Source of the DNA: Gymnothorax reevesii
Lineage: Eukaryota > Chordata > Actinopteri > Anguilliformes > Muraenidae
DNA length: 64,000 bases
Assembly (NCBI GenBank): GCA_029721435.1
Contig: CM056580.1
Location: forward strand, 74,177,367 to 74,241,366
Reading direction: 5' to 3'
The notes beneath the pieces are model-generated. The model searched no databases. It saw only the letters and a list, made by a program, of their open reading frames with translations, and was not told the origin of the DNA. Position numbers and translations under genes: made by a program. Positions 12,400 to 25,266 of the stretch are shown here, one piece after another (positions within the stretch are counted from its first letter, which is position 1; each line of letters opens with the position of its first letter).

Positions 12400-15340
12400 C
12401 AAGAGCACCTTAATGAGAAAAACAGGCATGACTTCCGCTGGTTAGGCATGTAATCCCACGTTGCTTTCGCTGTATTAGTGTAATATCGCTGAAGTGGTCA
12501 TTACAGATCTTCTCTCGGAAGTCAGTGTTATGCTACATGTGGTCTTGATATATTTGTTTCGCGCAGTCTATTCATTATTTATACGGTACGATACTTTAAA
12601 AAGTATGATGGCTATCTTGTAAAAACATTTTAAAATAGGTTTTAATTGAATTGTGAAACAACAATCACACTTTTATGCGGTCTGCTTTTTCATTCTCATT
12701 TCTAAATTTGTTTTTTCTTTTTCACAAATTTGTTTGGTGACTTCAGGATATATCCGGTATTGGGTTTAATATTATTGTTTTGCAGCCACATGAAAGACTC
12801 GGTGTATGAGACACAGAACAGGCAAATACATTTGTGCAGGAAACTTTGTATGGATAAGGTGGCTTTCTTCCTCGTTCATGCACATTATTTTTTTTATTTT
12901 TTTATTTTTTTTTTTGTATGCATGCATGCCTATATGACCAGGATATCTATTCAAGACAGATGGAGAAGGTTGTATCTCCAGGTGCATCTCTCTCAAAAAG
13001 ATGCTAAAGCAAAGCAGCATTTCAACATCAGAATGACACAACTGTCATTCATGTGCTGTTTCTCATGAAGTGCCACAACGAATTGTAATTGAACTGCATT
13101 TATTTAGTGCTTCAGTGATTTACTACTAAATACAAATTTTGAAATTAGAAAACACATTTTTTGCCTTAGAATGCCTGCTCGGTTTTGATGACTTGGATCC
13201 ATGCTCTCCTACTCCTTCTCTTGCGACAAGAAGTGATTTATTGTGCAACAGGATAGCTGTATTACATGTTGCCGGGGCCTGAATGTCAGGGAACCCTAAC
13301 CCCAGACTGCAGGGAGGGGGCAGAGTGACTGCTCAGAGTGGGTGGCCCTTGGGAGCTAATGTGTTGAGCACATTGGGCCAGGCTCCCCACACCTGATTCA
13401 CACATTGGGCCGGGCACTAGCGGTTTGTTTGTAGTGCTCCCCTGCACCACAGGCTGACCTCCCCCTGCCTGGGAAAGTGAAAGCGAGCATCTTCACCGGG
13501 CCCTTGGAGAATCCGGTCTCCGTTTACAAAAACAAAGCTGCGGGGATGACAAACGGGCCTATTGTTCACTTTACTTCTGCCAGCACAGCTTACCACTTCC
13601 TGTCCGTATCTTTAACCCTTGAACGCTGACCCGTCCCGGCAATTTGCGGCATGATTGGAAGATTTTGGCTTATTTGGAAGAGGCTTTTATTATTTCACAT
13701 TTATTTATTTATGTTTGCCTTTTTTTTTTGCTCTTGATTTGGGTATGTGATAAAATGCCTTGTTAAATCATGTAATCTTGTTGCTTTTTATCAGTATGTT
13801 ATGAGGGGATACTGTGCATTTAGCCTAAGTGAAAATATTTTGAAGCTCACTTCATTGGACCACAGCGGCTGTTTTTCATTTAAACTGATGAGATGTTTAT
13901 GCAATAGGCTTCACCTTGAATACACTATGCCTTCCCTGTGCTTGTGCTGTGTGCTGTATACCCGCATGCAGTGGTTTTATCCTTTTGGACCAAAATACTT
14001 TAATCAAGCCATTTTCCGGATTTTGTGTTTGCTGATGCCAATCTTGACTCAAGATTTACTTTTTCAGGTGAGGTGATGTACTATGTCACCCTGCTACGTG
14101 AAATGCATTACTCACTCACTTTAAGAAGCTTCTCTCATCCAGTGCCAGCATCCCAGAGAGACCCAATACACTGCATTTTGTGATGCACACACTTGCCAGG
14201 ATGGCTAGTAACTTGGGCTGATCCAGACCCAGATGTCAGCTGATGAAGTCCTGACCTTTGATCCCAGGAAGAAATATATCTTGGGCTGAATGCTTCTGCT
14301 TCCGTCTGTTTGTGCTTTTTTTTTTTTTTTTCAAATGTATGCCTCTCAGAGAAATATGGCAGGCCCTGTTTTATCTTTTCTCTGCTTATTGCACTTAGGG
14401 CATATTGTTTGTTTTATCTGAGCATGCGTACCTAGAATACGGAAATGTGATACACTTTCAAGATTGTGATATTTGCTTGGTTGTGTTTCCATGCACCTAC
14501 CTGAGTATGATGTCCATTTTGCAGCCTTCAATTTCCTGTCATAATGAAAGGGACGGTGCTATCCACTCGAGCCAGCATGGATGCCAGTTATCAGATTTAT
14601 GATTTATGAGTTGAGGATTCAGTCATAAGCACAGAGGCTTGGGCCACATTGGAGGGCATCTCTCGGCTGTAATAACATTTTTGTCTTGTTATCAAGATAA
14701 GTAGCAGACAATTATTTACAATGCACAGTACTGCTGACAGGACAGAAGAAACACAGGGAGACAAATAAAGCAAAACATGTTAATAAGTAATCATTTTAGC
14801 ATGCAAACTGCACAATGTCTGACTAAGATATGGATTGAAATGTCTTAATTTAGGTCTGACTTTGATGGCATTCTTTAGCTGCTAACAATGGGACGAAGCT
14901 GCCCTCTATTGGTAGTTGAGTCTATTTTCATTTATTTCATCTGAAGACAGATGAGCATGTTGAGGAAAATTGGGGAAGTTATTAGAATTATTATTATCTC
15001 TGACATGATTTTTTTACAACAATTAACTTACTAACAAACGGGTATCAGATGGCCGTATTGTTCGTTGATTTCCTCCAGCAGTTCTTACCTGTTTTAATAT
15101 CGATATCTTCTGTTTATCTATATTGTTCTGGTTTTGAAAGTACCATGATAGAAAGAGCATAGAACACATCTAAACTCCTGTTTGTGCCATGGTTAATTCA
15201 TTGAATGTCCATATCTCCTCCTTGTTAATCACTGGCTTTGTGTCATGATTTTGTGAATTCCCGCTTAATCATCAGAATATTTCCTAGTATGGTGTGAATT
15301 TTTGAGCGTGTGCCGCGCGTAGCACAATCAATGCTGGATT
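12400..15340. promoter_or_regulatory. Region 5' of nkx3.1; possible conserved block at 13265-13625
   Basis: No gene. The stretch 13265-13625 is clearly GC-richer than its flanks and non-repetitive, with a forkhead-like TTTACAAAAACAAAG near 13523. Its position 1-1.4 kb upstream of nkx3.1 would suit an enhancer, but conservation cannot be tested here. Poly-T runs occur at 12888-12915 and 14318-14330. Confidence 0.25.
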
Positions 15341-15341
15341 G

Positions 15342-15588
15342 TTGTCCCCCGCCGCGCGGAACGCGCGAAGCGGCGGGACATAGTATTCACGTCCGTCCGT
15401 ATGTCCCGAATCCTTGTCCGCGAGATATCTCAAGAATGAATTGACGGATTTTCTTCAAATTTCATGTCAACATGTATTAGGGTGATATCCCGGCGCCAGT
15501 CGATTTTGGTGACCTTAGCGTCACTCTCAAGGTCACACCGAGAGATTACTCATTTTGACACGATTTCACATTTTGTGGCGGGGGACAA
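15342..15588. mobile_element. Repeat with 12-bp perfect inverted ends and a GC hairpin
   Basis: The ends TTGTCCCCCGCC and GGCGGGGGACAA are exact inverted repeats. Just inside the left end, 15348-15377 forms a GC-only stem (CCCGCCGCGCG ... GCGGCGGG). The interior contains GTCCGTCCGT and CGAGATATCTCAAGAATGAA, motifs seen in widespread animal retroposon tails. The class is uncertain. Confidence 0.5.
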
Positions 15589-18500
15589 AGACACGATAGT
15601 GGCAAATTCTTGTTAAATTTGTGTCAGACAGCTCGTCATACCTGATGTCTCTAGACTAGTCAGAATCTTAATATCGTGTCTGTTGCGGACCCTGTGTATG
15701 ACCGCTTAGAATCGGAATGTTAACTGCAGGAGAGTAACAGCAGTAAGCTGTCTGTGCCAAAAATTCCTGTTAAAGTAATTTGATTGACCTTCTAATGCTT
15801 CTGAATAAACCAATGCTGAATCTCTGCTCATTTTGTTGTTCGTTTGCTGTAATGTGAATATTTCACCAGAAGAGGGCGATAAAAAGCTAGCCTAGATATG
15901 CTGCAGTTGGATGTGAACCAGAATGAAGATGAAGTGGACTCTAAATCTGGCAAGACGAATTGTAATGGTCATTGAAATAGCTCCGCAAATGGAGTGCGAA
16001 TAGAGGGGAAACGTCTCTTGACAGGAAATACGATTACCTTTTATTTTTGTCGTGTCTCTGACAGTTTTAAACTGCAGAAAAATGTTTTCAGACCTTGTTT
16101 GTCTTGATTGATCTTCAAGCACAGTGCGCTCTAAATTGAATGGCCAGCCTTTAGTGCAGTCTTTGTTTTTATTTTGTATGATGAAGCACACTGACAGCTT
16201 TCTGAGCAGTATTAACAGGCCTCTCGAAAGCTCTTTGGCTGAAACTGAACACAGATTAAATTAATTTGAATAAAAAAACTTTTATTAGCAAAAAGGAGAA
16301 ATAAATTCACTGTGCGTGAACAGACAACCTTGGGCACAGCTCTCTATCCACAAGGATTATACCGTCATAATCAGCACAATATTCTGATATGTGCTCCCTG
16401 GCCACTGTCAACTTATTTGTTTATTTTTTCAGTAGAGCATAATCTGTATTTCAATTGTGTTTTTTTTTCTTTTTTCTTTGTTTTTTTACGTTGTTTTTTT
16501 TTTTAATGGTAAAAATAACGCTCTGTTGTCAGGCTTTGATTGAAAGAGTGACCACACAATCACAATCTCTCATACTGGTTTAAATGCTGAATATCATGTC
16601 CTATGCATTCTCATGTGTAAACAGAGCTCATTGCTTTCATTATGTTGTGTGAATGGAATGTACATTAAGCCCTAAAGGAGGTGAACTGGCTCTTCCGAGG
16701 AGCCATCATTTGCTTTTATTGTAATATGCGGAAAGATTATTGAAATATATTTTTGCATGCACGAGTGTTTCTTTTTTTTTTTTTTGTTATATTCCTCAAA
16801 TGCATCTTAACTTGGAGAGAAGAACTGAATAAAGTCAGCAACAAACTAAAGACGGAAATTAAACTGCCTTTGCAATTCTAGTTGACAGCACACAAAAAAC
16901 AAGTGATTAAAAGAAATTTATCAAGATTAGATATAGTATATTTGAGAACTCAAGAGTATTCCTGTTTTAGGTAGACTCATCAGAATGTTGTTCAGTATAT
17001 GTTACTTTATCGTGCTTTAATCCACATTTCAGAAACTGACCTACATTTTAGGGTCAAAATTGACAGGTCTCATGGGAAATATTGTGTTCAAGCAAAGAAC
17101 TTGATTAAAACTGGTGAAGAGTCTGACAGTTGAGTTTTCTTTGATACTTGCAAGGGCGCCCCTCTAAGGAGCTTTGACTGAACTGCGCATCATTCACTTC
17201 GAACTCAACCAGCTGTTCAGCTTTCCAGAAGTTGACAGTTTTTCACATTATTTACACATTAGCGGGTATTTTTGCCGTGCACACGTGAGGGAACCCAGCT
17301 GGTAAGGAGAGCATGTGGGACATAAACCGATCAGAGACAATATTTCTAAAAGACACGCACACACGAGCTGCTGGATGACACAGAAGGGATTCATACCAGT
17401 GTTTTGACAAGAAGTGATATTATACGTGATCCATTTCTGATACACAACTGAGCTAATAGTTTCAAAGATTTAATTCCATTCATGGTCCACAATTATAATT
17501 CCCAGCCACAAGAATCCCCTGGTTGTATTGTTAATGTCCTACACATCACTGGTGTCTTGAATCCTGCCCATAAACAGCAATTGTTGGATCAGAGAGTGTA
17601 ATTTAATGAAGAATAATTTGAAGATGGTTTCTCTCTCTTTTGCATTATCAGTTTCAATTAGCCTTCAAGCTTCATAAGCACTCACATTACCCACAATGGG
17701 CAGAAAAAAAAATAAAACTATGAGAGGAAAGTCTGCTGTGCTGAAACAACAGTTTGACGTGTAATTTATAGAAAAATGCTGTCTTTCCAGTATGGCACTG
17801 GACTATCGTCTGTTCTGGCTGGAGGATAAGAAGTTGTTTACAGATAGTGGACAGCTGAGTGATGCTTTTTAAGTATGCGCAGATGTGTTTATGTGACGGA
17901 GTTGGAAGATGCCTGTGGGCTTCATTTTAATTTGGACGAAATGTCTGTTCACATGTGACAAGCATAGTAAGATGGCCGTAAGATGTAAGATGGCTCTTGA
18001 GTGAGCCTTCAGAGTATAGAGGGGCCTGTTATGGATAGTAATGGGAAATCACTACTTCTGCTTATGGGGTGGATCCTCTGCTGAATACTTGATACCTTTC
18101 CTAATGTGTAAAATCAGCTATTTTACATCTTGCAGTGAGTTGTCCTGGGTTCTCCGAAAGAGGCCTGTGTGGCTGTTGGTTTTTTGTTTTTGCAAGCTCT
18201 AACATGCCGGACTCTATCTATACAGAACTTGTCTAAGGATTGTGTTAAGGTATTTGGTTCAGACAGCTATCATAGTTTGGGGTTAAAACAATAATCTGAA
18301 CCCACATTGGCCCTCTTTGGACTTTCGGCATCACTGCTCTTGTGAAACAAATTGTTTTGCAGGCCTAGTGAGCATTTTATTTATCATATAAATGGTCTTC
18401 CGTCAAAAGGATTTCAAAACGTATTGCCTGAAAGATATAGCTTATTTACACATTCACAAGATCGTATATAGATGGCATGTTGTGCTTGAACAAGGTATTT

Positions 18501-19730
18501 ATCCAGATCTGCACATCTGGAAATTGGTCTGTTTCTGACACTCAGCCTCTGATTGAATTATGGCCCCTGGTTATTACCTTACAAATTTTGGGGATAACTA
18601 GCTCTCTTTACCTGTCCTCGTAGATGAAAAGGTTCAGTCCTTAGAGGTGAATGCCCCATGGTCTCCAGTATGACAGACATCAGTATTGATTCTATTCCTG
18701 CAGGTGCCATGCCTTGTGACAGAAATGGTCTTTGTGAACTAACTCGCCGCAGTTTCTGAAGTACAAAGGGAACAGTGAGACAAAGCTCTGAGAGGACTGT
18801 GCAGGTCAGTAGCTGTAGGGAACATCTGGCACATTTTTAACTGGCATCACCTGTGTTGTATTATTTACTTGATTCACCTTTCTCATGTCTTAGGGTTCTT
18901 GTTATGGCATAAGTGATGGATTTATGTAAACAGGCTTCTTTGAGGTGTGTTTTCAGTGGGAATATATGCATATGCGTTGTGTTGTATGCTAACATCTGGC
19001 AATTTGACTGGTATTTCACATTTACAGAAAAAAAGAATAGCGTCTATAACACGAAAGCCTAAAAACAAACCAAACACTTACCTGAGGGAACAACATCTAA
19101 TTTTTTTTTTAGAATTTCAACGACGTGTTGTGAAGAAATTCTGCATTACATTCACATTTCATGATTTCTGGCTCAAATTGTTCGCCACATGTTTTGTGTG
19201 ATTACTAATTAGTATCAATAATGCGAGAATGCCATTTTGTAAACGTGTTGATAAATAGTGTAGTTTAATTTAGTATAATTATTCTGAGGTTTAAATGGCA
19301 AATACTTAATTATCAAATTAGAATTCCAGAAAGCACATGGTTAAAATTATAGTCTCTGCAATACTGTAACATTCTTTGAATGATATTTGAATGCAGACTG
19401 TATTCAGGGGATTAAATGACAGTTTTTTTATAGTCTTGCTTGGCGCCACAGGGTGCATTCTTCTGTGATATGGATGAACTGGGGCTCCTATTGTATTTCT
19501 TGTCTTGAATTCCATAGTTCTAAATGAACTTCAAATGTGATTGGTTAATTTGCAGTTCAGCCAATAGCAACAATTGCCCACGCTCCTACAATAAAAGATA
19601 TATCAAAATGAATTTAATGTGTAGTCAGAATCATTGGCTCATATACTGTAATGATTGCTTCTGTTCCGTGTTTCTTCCTTCCTGGAACGAGCTCCTTGCT
19701 CATTGCCAGCAGTCAGTGGCTTGCTGTCAG
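15589..19730. other. Spacer between nkx2.7 and nkx3.1; no gene recognised
   Basis: AT-rich, non-coding by inspection, with poly-T tracts near 16458-16505 and 16772-16785. No transposon end was identified. Confidence 0.4.
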
Positions 19731-20110
19731 TGATGAAGAAACTCTTGACTGTGGTGCTGTGAGACCAGGTCCAGGCTTCGATTGGCCAGCTCTTGGTGTG
19801 ACTGGTGGTTGTCTATCCCCTGGGGACAGGACAGCTCAATCCTCACTCTGCTTCGTCTTCCTACGCAGCCTGCCTGATTCCATCTCTTCCTCCGCTGCGG
19901 TCTCTCTGTGGTGATGCTGTAAGTGCCCAGAGCTGCTGACACCCGGGCAGCTTATCTGATCCTTTCAAGTGGCCTTGGTCTCCACTCTGTCTGCCGCTAA
20001 CGCCGCTCAGAGCCACACCGGCCGCTTATCTGCACCCTCTGGTGTGCTTCTCTTCACCTCTGTCACTACCCCCACAGAGTCCATCTCACCAAAACTCACA
20101 CTGGCTTCGT
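19730..20110. promoter_or_regulatory. GC-richer block with paired GATA motifs and an NKE
   Basis: CTTATCTG (GATA consensus CAGATAAG on the other strand) occurs at 19951-19958 and again at 20025-20032. An NK2-type element TCAAGTG is at 19965-19971. Another TCAAGTG is at 20416-20422. GATA plus NKE is the known grammar of cardiac enhancers. The block lies between the two NK genes. Its function is inference. Confidence 0.3.
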
Positions 20111-20429
20111 GGTAGCAACAGTGATGGCTTTTTTTTCTTTAGGCTTTAAATGCTGCTATTTCAAGATATGAACAGGAAGACTGGGAGAGATTCTGATGCC
20201 TCTTTTAGTTTTTGCACCGATCGTTCATCTGATTACACGCAGCACTGTAACTGTATTTCCAGTGACTGTGGTCCTCCAGATTGCTCAGCTGAGGTCGACT
20301 GAAATATGTTGTAGCCTTATGGCCTAATTACAGGTTAATGAGGAGTAGATTGCAATGGTGAGAAAGGTACACTATCTCATTTTCTCCAGGGCAATATACT
20401 AAGCTAATTATGTGCTCAAGTGGACTGGA

Positions 20430-20450
20430 GGCAGATTGTTAGTCACCAAG

Positions 20451-20496
<46 letters not shown>

Positions 20497-20530
20497 TGTG
20501 TGTGTGTGTGGCAGATTGTTAGTGACCGAG

Positions 20531-20566
<36 letters not shown>

Positions 20567-20572
20567 TGTGCG
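20430..20572. repeat. Duplicated (TG)n microsatellite with a 23-bp spacer unit
   Basis: GGCAGATTGTTAGT(C/G)ACC followed by (A/G)AGACTG occurs at 20429-20452 and 20510-20532. Each copy is followed by a (TG)n run (20453-20510 and 20533-20572), so the unit was duplicated with its repeat. Confidence 0.9.
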
Positions 20573-21189
20573 TGATAGGAAAAGGAAGCAAGATGATGGT
20601 CAGCAGTCTGTATTCTGAGGATGCATTACGCTGACGTACACATTTTTATGTTTTAACTAATGGAATAGTTATTTTACTACCGCTCTCTGTTTTATGTTAG
20701 GAATGTTGTCTTCCCTTCCGGACAGTACCTTTAAACATATTGTTTACAATTTCATCAAAATGATGCCACATTAAAGTTTACATGGATGAGATAACGAGCA
20801 GATTAAATTGATTTACAATCGTTCGCATTTTGACAGTTGCAGCTTATCCGGTCCTCTTGACATGTTTCTTGCTTGTGTCATTTGTTATCTATCAGCGCGT
20901 GAGAATGGCTGTTAAATTGTATTCGTGCGAACAGACGTTAACTTTAAATAAATATCCGGCGCAACTGCGAATAGGGTCGTCAATATGTGGGCCCATTTTA
21001 TATTTGAAATGCTGACCACGCAACACTTCCAAGGCAGACAGTTTATAAGCTGCTCGTGTATGAATTGTGATGAAATAATCCTCTGTCAAATGAAATAAAC
21101 TTTATTATAACAATCTGAGATGGCCTTGCATAAATGCCGCCATTAATTAGGCTGACCGAATAAGTTCTGATACTACTCCAGGCAGCTCA

Positions 21190-21214
21190 TATAATATATA
21201 TATATATATATATT

Positions 21215-21245
<31 letters not shown>
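21190..21245. repeat. (TA)n followed by poly(T)
   Basis: Alternating TA for about 22 bp runs into an uninterrupted tract of about 30 T. The rest of 20580-23117 contains no gene; it also has an (AAT)n run at 22103-22127. Confidence 0.9.
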
Positions 21246-23117
21246 CGTTGTTGACCTGTTGTCGCCCATTAAGAAAATATGGCACCTATGAATTCCGTGA
21301 ACTTGCCCAGGTTACGAATATTTTTTGCAGAAAACTGCATCTTTTAAATAATTTAATTTAGCACCCCGTCAAGAAATAATGATGTTTGCTGCATTGGGCC
21401 GATGCTCTGGATAACCAAATATACATAGGCCTACTGCTTGAATCTGGACAGGAGATCAATGGCAGATTGATCAGATTCGAAATCGTTTCCTTGTTTGATT
21501 GAAAGCCAGCAAGAATGGCAGAGCCAGATTGTCTGTGAGTTTATTTACTTTTACCTGCAGTCCAGGACAGGGCGGGTTTTTTTTCGTCTTATCGCGATCC
21601 CCGCTATTGTTTTTTGTTTTGTCCATGGCACATGCTCTGCCCATTTGACAGAATTAAGATTGTGGCTAGGTTTAAGAACCGGTTGTATTGGTCAGTGTTA
21701 CATTCACGTGATTTTGTGACTTTTTTCCCAAAAACTTCTGGGTAAGAAAAACCTATAGGGTCAAATAATTTAATGTGTAGGCTATAATGTGGCGCAGTGA
21801 GATTACATTCTCTATTTGCATTATTTTGTGAATTAGTAGGCCTACTACATTTTCCAGCGTGGCGATTGACTAAAAACATGTACAGTGGAAAAAACCACTG
21901 ATGACGATGATTATTATCATTATCATCAATGGAATTTCTGGTGTAAATCACGTAGGAAAATGGAAGGAGAAAAGAGAGTAGCCTGCTGTGAAGAAAAATT
22001 GGCCAGGTTTAGGGCGATGACCGAAAGAGCAAAATGCATCATATTTTCTCATCTTCGCGCCGCTCAAAACGTGAACCAGTCTTCACAATAATAACAACAA
22101 CAGTAATAATAATAATAATAATAATAAACTTTTTTGTGTCTTGAACTTTGCACCGACAGATTTTTCTGCTCGGTTTCTTGGAGTAGTAATTCCAGCCACA
22201 ATTGCAATAATAGTCTTTTAATGAGCTGTTAGTTAGTCTTGATGGGCTGCATTTCATTTTTAGAGCAGTTATTTATTCATATAAGCCACATTTTGTCAAA
22301 AACATCCATGGTCTCCAGGAAGAAAAAAATTACAATTAATTTCAGTTAATTTCATTATAAAAAAGAACAAGGTAAGCTCCGAATTAGGTCCTTGAACACA
22401 AGTGTTGAAAGTTATTTCAAACTACTTTGCTTGAAATTAACTACATAAACATGACAAAACAAACTATCAATTGCTTGCCTAATAAATAGTTTTCGCGACC
22501 ACGTCTCAATTCTTTTTCACCGACTAGAAACCTTATTTTTCCGTGCGACTGGCTAAATGTTTCCCTCTTCAATTGTTTTCAATATCGCAATGTGGGTATG
22601 GACTTTTTCTTCTTTATCACAGACACGACTTTTCTGTCAACATGTGGCTTTATTCAACATGTGTTGAATAATTGCTGTGAATATGAAATGCAAATAATTA
22701 TAACAAATTAGCAGCCTGTTAAAAGCCTGTAATTGCAATTCTGGTTGGAACAAAAAAACCAGCAGTGTGCCCACAGGACTGACGTTGAGAATGCGCGGCA
22801 CAGTGAGTGAAAATCTACCAGCTGTGTTACTTCAGTAAGTTTTCAATTCGAGGAACTATTTTCCGTGCCAATTCGGATGTTTTCCCCATGTATTTTGGGT
22901 TAATAGCAATACATGTGTTGTCTATGCTTATATGAAAATTATTCTAATTGTGGGTACTCGGGGTGACGTTTGTCATACTGACATGAACTTAAATCGTAGT
23001 GCCAAGGGTGTAGGTCTTGATGACCTCTTTACGCTTCCATCATTCCCACACATTTTCATTTATGAGAAATTGTGGTCTTCTGAATCAAGCATGCAAAGTC
23101 ATACATCAGTTTATATA

Positions 23118-23123
23118 TTTATT
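23118..23123 (-). other. Candidate poly(A) signal of nkx2.7
   Basis: AATAAA on the minus strand about 250 nt after the stop codon, in an AT-rich stretch. It is the first such hexamer I noticed downstream of the gene. Confidence 0.4.
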
Positions 23124-23371
23124 TATCCACATCCTAAATAAAAAAGTATACATAAGCACAAGTTATATCAAAACGATGGACATATTTTATAAACAATATA
23201 CACCATGCATGTTCTTTTTGTTGCGTTCAGTTTTGTTCAATTTACAGTCATTTGGCTTGGAACGAACATCGTGTTCGCCAGAGTTAAGAAGGGATAAGTG
23301 GCATTTCTTGGTCTATGCATGTCGTCTTTTATGCAATTCCTTTTCCGGACAGAGCAGGGTTGTTTCGATTC

Positions 23372-23967
23372 TCACCATGCTCTAATTCCCTGTAGCGTGG
23401 CCTGAAAGTGTCCTTGTTGGCTTAAAGGCCCCTCTGCGCTACCCACGGTGAGGTTCATGTTCACTATGTGGCTAGTGGTTTGCGTGGAATTGGGCGCAGG
23501 GGGTGCACTTGTGTAGTTGCAGTTGTATGGGTTATTACCATAGCCGCTATAATAGGAGTTGTAAGGATAAGTGCCGACCGTGACATTGTATGGACCCGGG
23601 TAAGCTTGGGATCCTGCTAGGCACGGTTTCCCATCACGTACCAAAACGGGCACTGCTACTCTTCGAGGTGGAGGCGGGTGTCCAGCAAGCTCCAGTGACT
23701 TGTCCTGCCTCTGTCGCTTGCACTTGTAGCGCCTGTTCTGAAACCAGATTTTCACCTGTGTGGAGGTGAGTTTCAGAAGGCTGGCGAGGTGGTCGCGCTC
23801 GGGCGCGGAGAGATACCGCTGCTGTTTGAAGCGTCGCTCAAGCTCAAACACTTGGGTCTGCGAAAAAAGGACCCGCGGTTTTCTGCGCTGCCTCTGTGTT
23901 GTTCTCTGGGAGCAGACATCCTCCTTATGGTCATTACAACTTTGCGCATGTTCGTTAACACAGGTGG
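23372..23967 (-). CDS. nkx2.7: nkx2.7 exon 2 (homeobox and NK2-SD exon)
   Basis: The acceptor is CCTTCTGTTGCAG, with AG at 23969-23968. The upstream in-frame ATG at 23989 falls in the intron and is not used. The exon codes residues 104-301, with the TGA stop at 23374-23372. It holds the homeodomain, the NK2-specific domain, and a tail with repeated [16 protein letters not shown] tyrosine motifs. Confidence 0.94.
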
Positions 23968-24973
23968 CTGCAACAGAAGGATAACACACTCAGTACATTG
24001 CGTAAAGACCAATTTCATTCAATTTAAACGGCTATTAAGACATAGTTCGAACAGCGATATGGGCTATATGACAATGTCTTCATGATGTAAATATTTTCTA
24101 CTTTGGATCGGCTCAAATAGAGGGGAGTTATATTGTGAAATCATGTCGACTACTCTGAACACATCCGACTCTTTTTTGCGATATTTTGCGGTGTGAGAAA
24201 TCTTGATTTTGGCTAAAGATTTACTTCAGTTCGAGCTCACTCCCTAGACTGCTTTCCCTGAAGACCTCAGCCAGACAAGCTTGTCTTGACTGATATGTAT
24301 AAACCGCCAATAGTCTATAGAAGTCAGACTAAAAGGTTCATTTGAATGGAACAGAAGCCTTCTTGAGTGAGAGATGCAAAACATTGTTGCCGTTATGGTT
24401 TTGTTTGGCCTGTAGCCTATGCAATTCTATTTTTTTATCCCGCGTGAAGCTGTAACCTGCAGCCCACATTCCCGAATAAATGATAACGACGGAGGTCAGC
24501 AGCTTCGCCTGCTGTAAATGTCGTTGATCATTATACTGTGTAAAACAATGTCACATACATATACGAAGACAAACTTAACATACACAAAGCAAAATTGTTC
24601 AATATGTATATTTTACAAATCCATAACTTCACTCCATAACCAGCTGTGTATCATGGCCCTTACCGGTGTCTTCGCTTGGGTCCGTCTCCTCTTCTGTCGG
24701 AGACCCACACGACCCTCTCAAAATGTCGAACTCCTCTGTGTTTATGTGGCATTTTATCTGCCCTCCCTCGGCGTAAGACTGCTTCTCCGGGCTGTACAGC
24801 ATGTCGAGACTTCCAAGCGTTGAATGCAGACACGGTGGTGACTGTATGGGTCCCGCATCTTGGTCTTGGAAAAAAATTCCGTGTTGATGGAAAATGTGAT
24901 GAGACTGCTGCTGCTCCAACTTCAAAATGTCTTTAACCGAGAAGGGTGTGGAGGTTATAGGGCTAGGAAGCAT
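23372..24973 (-). CDS. nkx2.7: Cardiac NK2 homeobox transcription factor Nkx2.7 / Nkx2-6 (complete, 2 exons)
   Basis: Nuclear transcription factor of the tinman/NK2 group, used in heart and pharyngeal pouch development in fish. Coding exons are 24973-24664 and 23967-23372, joined in phase 1 across a 696-bp intron, giving 301 aa. The start ATG at 24973 opens [17 protein letters not shown], which contains the TN motif (residues 9-18). The homeodomain is residues 131-190 ([10 protein letters not shown] ... [15 protein letters not shown], Tyr54). The NK2-specific domain is about residues 205-222 ([18 protein letters not shown]). A Tyr/Gly/Pro-rich tail ends in GIRAW, the C-terminus typical of Nkx2.3/2.5/2.6/2.7 proteins. 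The sequence alone fits any of those four paralogues. The assignment to nkx2.7 rests on linkage to nkx3.1 and stc1; nkx2.5 would be expected beside stc2. No frameshift or missing DNA-contact residue is seen. Confidence 0.93.
24664..24973 (-). CDS. nkx2.7: nkx2.7 exon 1 (TN-motif exon)
   Basis: Codes residues 1-103 plus one base. After the TN motif come a Gln/His-rich run ([12 protein letters not shown]) and an acidic end ([10 protein letters not shown]). The donor is ACCG|GTAAGG, with GT at 24663-24662. Confidence 0.92.
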
Positions 24974-25059
24974 TACGAATAACCAGAAGAGATATTAAGC
25001 GAAAAAAAGACAATCTGAAATAGCAATAAAATGCTGTCAATATCAATGAAGGATTAATT

Positions 25060-25256
25060 GATAATCAACAATTTTATTCGCTTGCCAAGTTTGGGGAGGA
25101 AACTGATGTAGAGAACTTGAAAGCTGCAGCAACAATCCAGAAACCTCCACTGTGGCGGTTAACTTGTCTAATGGCTTTTAATGAGATCAAGGATTTACCT
25201 TTCAGCACTCAATGAGCGCTTCCTCGAACAACCATTAGCCCAGATTCGATCACGTG
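25060..25256 (-). promoter_or_regulatory. nkx2.7 proximal upstream region with GATA, NKE-like and E-box motifs
   Basis: Within 300 bp upstream of the start codon lie GATAATC at 25060-25066, an NKE-type TTGAGTG (minus strand, 25212-25206) and a CACGTG E-box at 25251-25256. Cardiac NK2 genes are known targets of GATA and NK factors. That these copies function is inference. No clear TATA box was seen. Confidence 0.3.
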
Positions 25257-25266
25257 GTGTTGCACA

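Noticed and set aside
23760..24085. Open frames on the plus strand over nkx2.7 exon 2
   Set aside because: They are antisense shadows of the homeobox exon and crowd into the intron.
23372..24973. Naming the NK2 gene nkx2.5
   Set aside because: The protein features alone would allow it, but the neighbours are nkx3.1 and stc1 (not stc2), which fits nkx2.7/NKX2-6.
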